NCBI GenBank assembly: GCA_963575645.1
Contig: OY754475.1
Coordinates: forward strand, 21,304,509-21,368,508
Length of the DNA stretch: 64,000 nt
Source: Xanthostigma xanthostigma
Taxonomy: Eukaryota > Arthropoda > Insecta > Raphidioptera > Raphidiidae
Direction of reading: 5' to 3'
Shown in pieces: positions 47,499-57,928 of this stretch. The position numbers and the translations under genes were made by a program. The number at the start of each line of letters is the position of its first letter. Within the stretch, counting starts at the first letter, position 1. Under the pieces are notes generated by a model, which was not told the DNA's origin, did not search any database, and saw nothing but the letters and a program-made list of their open reading frames with translations.

Positions 47499-49115
47499 AT
47501 GACTGCGTATACATACAACCGCGTTTGCCGTACTTGTTTGTCGACAGGACTTCACAGATCCCTTTTTGATAGTTTTGACGTAGCGATCAATGCCGAAAGG
47601 ACGACGCTCATTTATCAAATAATAATGGAATGCTCATCCGTTAAGGCAAGTTGCTGATTACGTTTTTGTTAGAAAGGTCGCATAGATAACAATGGGCATA
47701 TCCGAACATATTAGGATGTTATTATTTTTATTTTATGTAAAATTTTGTTTTAGATCGTACAAAACGACAATTTACCCACGGGAATATGTGAAGATTGCAT
47801 TTGCAGTTTGAAACAGGCTTATGCCTTCAAGAAACTGTGTGAAAATTCAGATGCATCTTTTCGTTTTGAAATAAACCATCAGCACGAATCACAGTTGTAT
47901 TCTAAATGCGGACCGGCCGCAAGAGATCCATGCCTCATATCGGAATCGGCCGGCCATCGTAACGATTCTGTTTTTAGTTACGGCGACGACAACAATTTCA
48001 AACGGTACATTAACGATTGCGAGTTGCATAAACACACGGAGAGTAAGCGCAAAATAGCGAGTTTAACGGTAAGCGCGAACAGTACCGACGTCGATGAAGT
48101 ATCGTGTACAGTCAGTAGACGAGACAATAAACCGAGAATTAATGGAATTCGCGAAGGGAATGTTATTAAGACGGAAGAAGACGGCGCGAACGAAGATGCA
48201 GTCGCGCCGAATTGCAGAAAGAATTATTCAAAACCCGTTTCAAAAAAATACTCAAAATTTCGCGACAATGCATTGAAAAGCGAATGCGACAATAAAATAT
48301 ATACTAAAAACTCCAATCAGTCTCAGCAATATAACGGCTTTCTGGTTAAGACTTGTGCGAAAAGCGCGCTCGATAAAAGTGACAGACGATCTTTTGTTAA
48401 AAACATAACTGAAAAGTCTTTTGCATGCGAAGCGTGCGGACGTAAATTTTCAAAACCCGAATACGTGAGGCGTCACAGCAAGGTTCACACCGGAGAGTGC
48501 ATTTGTCACATTTGTAAAAATAATTTTTCCTGTTCTCAGGCACTTAATTTTCATATCAAGTGTCATTCGGGCGAAGCTTCCTCATTTATGTGCGACCACT
48601 GCGGTAAATCGTACAGATCGAACGCGGTCTTGCAAAACCACATGCGGCACAAGCATGCGCTTTCGGGGAAGGGCAAACGGCCGAGCTATTCCTGTCAGAT
48701 ATGCAATAAAAGTTTCGGCTATCTCAGAGGTTTGCAAGATCATTCCGTGCGACACGGCGAGAAGAAATGCCTGTGTCACGTTTGCGGCAAACCGTTCGTA
48801 AACCGAAAGGAACTGACGAAGCACAGCCGGGTGCACACGGGTTTGAAACCTTACGAGTGCGTCACGTGCGGCAAAACGTTTGCGCAAAAGAAAAACTTGA
48901 AAGTGCATAAACTGTCACACACGGAGGAGAAACCCATCGGCTGTGAACTGTGCGACAGATCGTTTAAGTTGCCGCAAAACTTGCGAGATCACATGCGCAC
49001 TCACACGGGGGAAAAGCCCTACGCGTGCGAGATTTGTAACAAAAGCTTCCCCTATCACAAAAGTCTCATCGTTCACAGAAAAACTCATCGCAGCGACAGT
49101 TCAGTTTGTTCATAA
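47499..49115 (+). CDS. ZAD C2H2 zinc-finger protein 3 of the cluster (GC-AG intron)
   Basis: Two exons, 47499-47645 and 47754-49115, give 502 residues. ZAD cysteines are Cys10, Cys13, Cys61 and Cys64. The ZAD intron begins GC (AAG|GCAAGT), unlike all its neighbours, which begin GT. The isolated linker finger found in genes 1, 2 and 4 is decayed: the region DNNFKRYINDCELHKHTESK keeps a His and the spacing but has lost the cysteine pair. Eight intact C2H2 fingers follow, starting with CEACGRKFSKPEYVRRH. The first fingers resemble gene 1 and the last resemble gene 4. It probably binds DNA; targets are unknown. Confidence 0.88.
47646..47753 (+). other. GC-AG intron in the ZAD domain of zinc-finger gene 3
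   Basis: The donor AAG|GCAAGT is the exact GC-type consensus and lies at the position where genes 4 and 5 have AAA|GTAAGT. The acceptor is TTTTAG at 47753. The joined product reads SSVK-IVQND, matching the paralogues. Confidence 0.88.
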
Positions 49116-49507
49116 ACGCGAAATGTTAATTATTAGATTGTTGTTTGAAAAATGTATTTTACAATCTAACCGTTTGCGAAATGGGCATCGTTCTACAGAA
49201 ACAGAACGGTTGCATTTTTCCGTTTTCATTTTTAAATATACTGATCTACTTCAACACAACGTCTATGTAATTGTACTATATTGTATGAAAAGTAGCATTC
49301 GTTCCATACTTAATTTCCTATACCGGAGACAAAGAAGCGAGTATGACGTATATCGATGTCGACTGAATAATCCACCGGCGTCCTTTTATAAACATCAATT
49401 AATTATTAATAGACTAGTGATTTTATTTCGGCGAAATTTGGCTAAAAAGTTTGGAATGTAGTTAAATTAGACATTGCAAGTGAATTTCGATACGTTTTAC
49501 GAACAAA
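49116..49507. other. Intergenic gap between zinc-finger genes 3 and 4
   Basis: This 392-bp AT-rich gap must contain the 3' UTR of gene 3 and the promoter of gene 4. Nothing else is recognisable. Confidence 0.5.
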
Positions 49508-51320
49508 ATGGCATTGCTTTCAAACGATTGCATATGCCGTACTTGTTTATCACAAGGGCTACTTAAGTCAGTTTTTGATAAAACATGTTTAACGAACTTC
49601 ATCGACTTCACTGACCAAATATTTCTCTCAGAAATGATAATGGAATGCACGTCCGTTAAAGTAAGTAGTAAATAGTATGTAATATTTCAAATTTGAATTC
49701 CGAAAATTATTATTATGAAGCGTAAAAATTTAGTTTGTAGTGAGTTGATATAAAGAAAACGTAGCTATATACAATAATAACATGTGGTGCGTTTTAATTT
49801 ACGCAACTACATACTTATATATTATATTTTTTTAGGTCGCCAAGAATGATAGCCTGCCATCAGGAATTTGTGAAAAATGTGTGTTTCTTTTGAAGCAAGC
49901 GTATATGTTTAAAAAACAGTGTGAAAACTCTGACGCAACCCTACGTTCTCATATCGAAGAGCAGCGTTTAATGGTACCCAAGTCTAACGCAAAAAGTGAA
50001 TCGGAGGCGCAGTTCTATTTTTGCAAAGTAAAATCGGAAACTTCAGATTCTTTTAAATTGGAAAGCAACGAATACAGCGGAAGTTCCGTATTTTCGTGCG
50101 GCAACGATTGTCAATTTTCGTGTGATAACTGTGAAAGCAATTATTCCACAGAATATGAATTATACAGGCACGTTGAAAACGAACATTTAAACGTAAAATT
50201 GACGCAATATAATAGCGAAATTGTTCATAATATCAAATCGTTTCCCGAAATAATTAACGAACGTGCGACCGGCTCGAAAATAAAATGTGAGAACAACGCT
50301 TTTAAAGACGACGACCTGCCGACGGACAACGAGCTCTACGACACAAATTCACCAGAGACGTGTCTGGAAAATTGTCAGCTGAACTGCAGTAATTGTTCTA
50401 AAAGTTTCGACAACGTATTCGACTTGCGTAAACACGTGGAGAAAAAACATAACCCGACCGCAAAGAATAAGAAAAGAAGTTGCGCGAAGTCCAAGCGTGT
50501 TAAAAACAATCTGAAAAAGTCCGAAACCGTCGCGGTGTCGATTTTCGAGTCCGATTCCGCGACGACAGCGCCGATCATCAGCTCCGGTCCTGCGGAAAGG
50601 TCTTACGCCTGCGAGACGTGCGGACGCAGGTTTTCGAGACCCGAATACGTGAAGCGTCACAATAATATTCACACCGGCGAGAAGATCTATGTCTGCGAAG
50701 TGTGCAACAACACGTTTTCGCATCTCGCCTCCCTTAAATACCATCTGAAAGTTCATTCGGGCGAAGCCGCTTTCATGTGCGATCACTGCGGTAAATCGTA
50801 CAGAACTAAGACGCTGCTGCTCTATCACATACGACAGAAACACACCGAGGTGCCGTCTAACGACAAGGCGAAAGAGAACCACGTCTGTCAGATATGCAAC
50901 CGAAGTTACAAGTCGCAGAAAGGCTTGTTCGAACACGCGGTGAGACACGGAGAAAAGAAATGCTTGTGTCACGAGTGCGGAAAAGCGTTCCTGAACAGAA
51001 ACGAGCTGGCTAAACACAGTCGCGTCCATTCGGGACTGAAGCCGTACAAATGCATTACGTGCGACAAATCTTTTGCGCAAATGAAAAACTTGAAAATTCA
51101 CATGCTGTCGCACACGGAAGAGAAGTCGATACAGTGCAAGTTGTGCGACAGGGCGTTCAAACTTCCCCAATACTTGAGGGATCACATGCGCACTCACACG
51201 GGGGAGAAGCCCTATTCTTGTAAGATATGCAACAAAAAATTCCCCTATTACAAAAGTCTCACCGTTCACAGGAGGACTCACACTGGAGGATTCGCGGACG
51301 CCAACGTTTCGTTGTCGTGA
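49508..51320 (+). CDS. ZAD C2H2 zinc-finger protein 4 of the cluster
   Basis: Two exons, 49508-49660 and 49836-51320, give 545 residues. ZAD cysteines are Cys10, Cys13, Cys63 and Cys66. Two linker fingers (CDNCESNYSTEYELYRH and CSNCSKSFDNVFDLRKH) precede eight C-terminal fingers that start CETCGRRFSRPEYVKRH and end CKICNKKFPYYKSLTVHRRTH (in two parts), ten in total. A Lys-rich basic stretch (KNKKRSCAKSKRVKNNLKKS) between the linker fingers and the array could be a nuclear localisation signal. The second half is closely related to gene 3. Confidence 0.9.
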
Positions 51321-51820
51321 GAATTCAATCGATCCGACGCGGATCGTCCGGGGCAGTTTGATTCCGCGATTCATATCTGAAAGAAACGAAACGCCGCGAC
51401 GGCGCCGTTGGGTTTAGCGGTCGTAGCGGACACGACGCTGTGAAAGAGAGATTGAGAGTGTTGTTTCTACTTTTCATTTTTTTTTTTGTGCAGCGTAACC
51501 GAACGATCCGTCTTATTTTTAAACTTGGTCTAAAATCATGACATTCTCATCCGGAGGGAGATGCCTTATTTCAGTAAGTGATGAATTATAATATTAATAA
51601 TTCAAAAAATGATGTTACAAATTTAATGTTAAGTTATTAAATATTATTAATTTAAAATCAGCGAAAGTGTGTAATTTATTTAAATATTCCATGGAATAAT
51701 GGAATGCCGATTTTGTTGGAAAAGTGGACGCTCAAAGATACTACTTGGTCATTTCCAAAAATCATCGAGAAGTTGTGCTTTACTAAGATTGCAAATTGAT
51801 GGTGTACAAAAAAATTTCAA
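51321..51820. other. Intergenic gap between zinc-finger genes 4 and 5
   Basis: This 500-bp gap is CpG-rich on its left (3' UTR of gene 4) and AT-rich on its right (leader or promoter of gene 5). No other feature is seen. Confidence 0.5.
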
Positions 51821-53951
51821 ATGGATTTTGCCATAGACACCACCTGCCGCACATGTTTGTCCGAAGGAGTTTTAAAATCTATATTCGAAAAAGTTAACGT
51901 CGAACACAACAAATTATTACTTTGTGAAATGGTGACAGAGTGTACTTCCGTTAAAGTAAGTTGATGTTTAACTTTTTGTGGCTGTTTGTTGATAACAGCT
52001 TGACTCTAATGATTAAGCATTTTTTTTTTGTTTTTAACAGATAATTAAAGAAGACAAATTGCCGAATAAAATTTGTAAAAAATGCATACAACAATTAAAA
52101 CAAGCGTACTTGTTTGCGAGGCAGTGTCAAAACGCCGATGCAATTCTCCATTCTTACAGCAAAGGTGAGATTGAAGAGAAAGCGTCGAACAAAACAGAAG
52201 CGCGAGCTTGTCGTTCTCCGAAAGAAGAGGCTGAAAAAACGGCCGTCAAAGAAGAAGAAAGTAGCGACGTCGCCGACGATGTAGTCGATTTTGATCACAA
52301 TGATTTCTGTGAAACCGATTACATTAACGGGGAAGAGAGAAACGAAAGATCGGAAAATGCCGTCAACGATCGCAACGAAAACGATTCGTGCGACTTGAAA
52401 TCGGAAGAAGACAGTATAGATAACGATCCGTCCGAATCGGCAACCGACGAGACTGTGTCGATAAGTCGTTTGAAGGCGAAATTGAAATTAACCGACAAAG
52501 TGCTTTTACAGAAACGAAGAAAGAAACGTTGCTGGGACAAGTGCGAAAAATGTGACGAAACATTCGCCGATCGGCACAGCTACTACAAACATCAAATCTC
52601 GGAACATAGGGAAAAAGTCAATCAGTGTAATAAATGCGGAAAATGCTTCGCTCGAAAAGACAAACTGCTCACTCATTCAAAGATTCACGGCGGTGAAAAA
52701 CCCCATTCGTGTTCCGTGTGCAACAGAGCGTTTCTGTTGCGCGCCTCCCTTACGCGCCACCTCTCCGTGCATTCCAGCGATGCGCCTTTCTCGTGCGAGC
52801 ACTGTGGAAAACCGTACCGTACCGGCAAGTCGTTGCGCATTCACGTCAGGGAAATGCACTTGCAGACGAAATACGAGTCGAACGGAACGGTTGAACAGAA
52901 GAAATATTCGTACGACGAGGAGCTCAACATGTTTATTTGTAAATTGTGCGGTCGAGGCTTCCCGAGCGAATTGACGGCCCACCAACATTGCGTTCATCAC
53001 GAAAAGCAGAGGAAGTGCGACAAGTGCGACGAAACGTTCGTTAAAAAATCAGACCTGTTGAAGCATAAGCTCTCGCTGCACGGTGAAAAGTATCATCAGT
53101 GCAGCGAGTGCGGCAAATGTTTCAAATTTCTATCGCTTCTTCAAAAACACGTAAAACTGCACACGGGGGAGAAGTTGTTCAGCTGCGAAAAATGCGGACG
53201 CAAATATTCTTGCTTGGGAAGCCTCAACAGACACACCAAACTGCACCGTGGCGAACGGCCGCACATGTGCCACTTCTGCTACAAGACCTTTTCTCAAGGC
53301 TCGACTCTCGCCGATCATCTCAAAGTGCATACGGGCGAAACGCCGTACAAGTGCCAGCATTGCGACAAGTCGTTCCGCACGTCCGGCATCCTGAGGATGC
53401 ACGTCAAACAGAAACACTCCAAGGACATCGGCGGCGGCGTCGGCGGCGACAAGCAGCAGCCCAAACCCGCGACGGTCCGGAAGCTGTACAATTTTCTGTG
53501 CAGCACGTGCGGAAAGCGATTCAACACGACGCAAGCGCTCGACGTTCACAGCAACGTGCATACGGGCCTCAAGCCGTACCAGTGCATGACGTGCGGCAGG
53601 TCGTTCTCGCACCCGGCGTCACTCAAGACGCACGGCGTCGTACACACGGGCGAGAAACGATACAAGTGCGAGCTGTGCAACAGAGCGTTTGCGCTCAAGG
53701 GTCACGTGACGTACCACATGCGCACGCACACGGGCGAGAAGCCGTACTCGTGCGCGTTCTGCGGCAAGAGTTTCGCGCTCAAACTGAACCTGACCGTCCA
53801 TCTGAGAATCCACACCGGAGAGACGCCGTACCAGTGTCCCGTCTGCGGAAAGGGATTCAAGAGCTCCAACAACATGAAGAAGCACCAGAGAAGTCACGCG
53901 AATAATAAAAAGGAGACGGCTCATCAGCCCTACGAAATTCCTTTTCAGTAG
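51821..53951 (+). CDS. ZAD C2H2 zinc-finger protein 5 of the cluster, 15 fingers
   Basis: Two exons, 51821-51955 and 52041-53951, give 681 residues. ZAD cysteines are Cys9, Cys12, Cys57 and Cys60; exon 1 is six codons shorter than in genes 2 and 4. A Glu/Asp-rich linker precedes 15 C2H2 fingers: CEKCDETFADRHSYYKH first, with a CKLCGRGFPSELTAHQH finger whose second half reads HCVHH, and CPVCGKGFKSSNNMKKHQRSH (in two parts) last. A Gly/Lys/Gln insert (around 53430-53480) splits the array into ten and five fingers. Most linkers between fingers are of the TGEKPY type, typical of DNA-binding arrays. Closest relative is gene 6. Confidence 0.92.
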
Positions 53952-54640
53952 TAGTAGTACGGACCTTTTTTTTCGCCGCGTCTACGTCGAGTTCCGGTCT
54001 TATCGATTCTGTTTACGTTGCACGTGTGCGTTCTTTACCGATGACCGGTTCGTTCATTTTGTTATACTATTTTATAATATAAAAATCGAGGACTAAAAAT
54101 AAACGCTATAATTCGACTTGATTCAATGTATGCATAGTTAGTTTTTGTCCACTGTAACAGCTACAATAATTAAATGCACAATTAAAAAAAACGCCGACGT
54201 TCCTACCCACTGTTATTTAATTAATTATTAACCGACGTTAATGTGATAATCAATAAAAGTAATGTTAGAAATTAACACAAGCGCAGAGAAGGACTAATAT
54301 TGTTTATTTGATTTCATTTTAATGTCGGAATTAAAATCTAAAACTTTAAAAAGACTGAAATAAGTATTATAGTTTTTCTTTAATATGCAATGAGATGTGT
54401 AATATTATTAGAAATTAATCATTTGAAAACCGCGATCCAGACAGATAGTCTATCCTTCCAACCACAATAAACGTGTATATACGATAATAAAAGTTTATTG
54501 CTATTTGTCGTAAATATCTACATAATTTTTGTGGAACAATAACTAGCCCCAGGTATGGGCTTCTAGTTTTGCGCATACTGGTAATTGGCCGTTCGATATA
54601 CATCTGTGTAGAACGCGACACCAAAAGAATAATCAATGAA
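53952..54640. other. Intergenic gap between zinc-finger genes 5 and 6
   Basis: This 689-bp AT-rich gap has an AATAAA at about 54098-54103, which would serve gene 5. No gene or repeat is seen. Confidence 0.5.
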
Positions 54641-56877
54641 ATGGAATTTTCAAGAGACGAGACCTGTCGCACTTGTTTATCGGAAGGGGAGTTAAAATCA
54701 ATTTTTGACAAAATCAGCATCGAATGCAACAAATTAGTACTTTGTGAAATGGTAACGGAATGCACCTCTGTTCCGGTAAGTCAAGTATTATGTTATTGGC
54801 TGTGATTTGTGAACAGTGAATTGCTCTGCATGACAAATTTTCTTTTTAGATAATGAAGGATGACGATTTACCGACAAAAATATGCAAAAAATGCATACAT
54901 CAGTTGAAGAGAGCGTATGCTTTCAAAAAACAATGTCAGGATGTGGACGTTATACTTCGATCTTATGAAAAAAAACAGGAGACAGATAATTTGTTCAACG
55001 CAAACAGAATTAAAACAGAAACCCAATACAATCCACCGAGCCGCGAGTCTGAAAATCCCTGCATTTCAGTCGTAAAGGAAGAAACAAACGACAGCACTGG
55101 CTGTCCGAATCTAGGAGTCGCCGATGAAGACGGTGAGAGTGTGTGTTTGAACAGTAAAAACGAAAACGAAATGAAATATTCGGAAAAAACGGAATGCACA
55201 TCCGACAATTCGGCCGACGACTGCGGCGATGTTAAATCGGAAAACGACGCCGGAGACGCGGACGCGTCCGGCTCTTGGTCGGACAGAAACGAGGACAGCG
55301 ACGACGACCCGCTCCGCCGGAGCCCGTTGAAAAATACCAGGCTGCGAGCGAGACGGAAAAAGCAGCCGTGGGAACGGTGCGATAAATGCAGGGAAACTTT
55401 CGGAACGCGTCTCGAATATTACAAACACCAAATATCGCGGCACGGTGAGAAATCGTATCAGTGCAAGCAGTGCGGCAAGTGTTTCGCGCGGAAAGAAAGA
55501 CTGGCGACACATTTGAGAAATCACGCGCGCGCCAAACGTTCCGAACGCTCGCTCACGTGTCACACGTGCGGTCTCAAGTTCACTCAGCAGTGGTGTTTGC
55601 GACAGCACAACACCATTCACACGGGCGAGAAGCCGCACGTGTGCTCCGTCTGCAAGAAGGCCTTTCGACTGCGGCCCTCGCTCACGCGTCACATGCTCGT
55701 CCACTCGGACGAGGCACCGTTCTCGTGCGAACACTGCAACAGGCCGTATCGCACGACCAAGTCGCTGCGCATTCACGTCAAACAGATGCACTCGCAGACC
55801 AAGGAGGAGGAGGCGTCCGATCAGAACAGAAACTATTCGTACGAAGAGGAACACGGCATGTTCATCTGCAAGACGTGCGGCCGGGGATTCCCGAGCGAAA
55901 TATCTGTACAGCAGCACTGCGTTCATCACGACAAACAGAAGAAGTGCGACAAGTGCCAAGAAACGTTCACGAAGAAGTCGGAACTGCTGAAGCACAAACT
56001 GTTGCAGCACGGCGAAAAGTATCACCAGTGCGACGAGTGCGGCAAGTGCTTCGGCAACTTGTCGCGGCTCAAAAAGCACACGGTCGCTCACAGTAACGAA
56101 AAGCCGTTCACGTGCGAGATATGCGGTGTCAAGTTCAGGTATTCGGGCAATCTTCAGCGCCACATCAATCTGCACAGAGGCGAGCGGCCTCACAAGTGCC
56201 ACATCTGCAACAAGTCTTTCACGCAGGGTCCGGTCCTGGCCAACCATCTCAAAATTCACCTGGGAGGAACACCGTCGAAGTGCGAGCAGTGCGGAAAGAT
56301 GTACAACTCCCCCGCCTCATTGTACTCCCATATTCACAACAAGCACAGCGGCAGGAAACCGAAATATTCCGCCAACAAAGTCAAAAAGAAGCCCCAAAAG
56401 AAAGGTCTCAGCGAATTCCTGTGCAGCGAGTGCGGAAAGAAGTACGCTTCCAAGTCGGCCCTGGAAATACACAGCAACGTGCATACGGGCCTCAAGCCGC
56501 ACCAGTGCATGACGTGCGGCAAGTCGTTCTCGCAGATCGCCGGCCTGCGGGCGCACAGTCTCGTTCACACGGGCGAGAAGCCGTTCAAGTGCGAGGTCTG
56601 CGGTCGCGGCTTCACGCAGCGACAGCACCTCGTCGTTCACATGCGCACCCACACGGGTGAGAAGCCGTTCGTCTGCGCGGTCTGCGGCAAGAGTTTCGCC
56701 GTCAAACAGAATCTCACCACGCACCAGACGATTCATACCGGCGCCACTCCGTACCAGTGTCCGGTGTGCGGAAAGGGGTTCAGCTGTTCCAACAATATGA
56801 AAAAACATCAGAGAATTCACCTCGACAAGACCAAAATATACAACGTGCCGACGGAGTGTGTGATAAAAGACAATTGA
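54641..56877 (+). CDS. ZAD C2H2 zinc-finger protein 6 of the cluster, 16 fingers
   Basis: Two exons, 54641-54775 and 54850-56877, give 720 residues. ZAD cysteines are Cys9, Cys12, Cys57 and Cys60. The acidic linker is followed by 16 fingers. Almost every one has a positional match in gene 5 (CDKCRETFGTRLEYYKH first; the unusual GRGFPSE finger; a Lys-rich insert KVKKKPQKKG before the last five). The extra finger is the third, CHTCGLKFTQQWCLRQH. The start Met is the one directly before EFSRDETCRTC. It was formed with gene 5 by a recent tandem duplication followed by finger gain or loss. Confidence 0.92.
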
Positions 56878-57928
56878 ACTTAGAAAAGACTCTGAAAGAG
56901 AAAAGGCGTGCGTAATATATAACGACATTTATATCGAGACGTTACTTTATTCTGTTGCGCTAATATTTTTATTCAATCAACTTTGAGTCGAGCAGTCGTT
57001 TGAGTCATGCGGACTTTAAAAAGCGACAGTTCGTCGAGCGACGCGATTGTCTTTGTGCTCCCATTTTTAAAACGGCGTTTCTCCTCTTATACTTTTTATA
57101 AATTAAATCCGTGACGTAGGTCGTTTACTATTCTTAACCAGTTCGACTTTGTAATTAGGTTTTAGACATAAGTATGCACACATAACAAACACTCGAGTGC
57201 GAGCGGATTGTTTGTGAGTAAATTTTAAATTTTATCGATCTTGTAAAAATATAATCCAATATGATTTCTTGTTCAATCAGACGTATTTCTTACAAGACTA
57301 GAAAGTTCTGATCAAATGCAGCATTCGGTTGCGTCAAAAAAACTCAAAGTATACGACACAACTAGCGGGACGATTTGCCGTAGACAAAAAATTTAACCGT
57401 TTTATTATCGCGATCTAATCGATTATTGCTACGGAATCGCGTCGGTTTTTATTGTAGCACAGGATCAGAAGTCGGTACCGAGTTGCAATACGGGAGGAAG
57501 AGCACTCGTTTCCAGAATTGCCCATTATAAGTGTTTTGTCTTGTTAGTGTATGTGTAATGTAAGATACTTTTTCTATCGCACGTCATTATAACATTTTTA
57601 TAAGAATATATCGGTAAAATATCATTGATATTAATTAAATAATTATTAATGCCTGTTCTGATATGATATACGTTATTTTAAGTAATTTTTTAATCAAGTT
57701 TTATCAAATTTTGCCATCGACCAATAAATAAGTATTGACAAACGTTTTTAATTATAGATTGGAACTATAGCGCGAACTGTTGTACCCTACCTATTCCAGA
57801 TTCAGAAACCGAAGAAAAAAGTTTATTATAATTTAAATTAATTTAAAATTTCTAATGAATACAGCGTCTGCCGCGTCAGAAAATAAAATCGCAAGTCAAA
57901 GGTGAAAATCAAAATAAGTAGGAGAAAA
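56878..57928. other. Intergenic gap between zinc-finger genes 6 and 7
   Basis: At 1,051 bp this is the longest gap between intact genes in the cluster. It is moderately CpG-rich up to about 57100, then AT-rich. I see no element or coding remnant in it. Confidence 0.5.

Noticed and set aside
54641..56877. CRISPR-like regular repeats in the zinc-finger genes
   Set aside because: The ~84-bp periodicity comes from 28-residue C2H2 units with TGEKPY linkers and lies in an open reading frame of a eukaryote.
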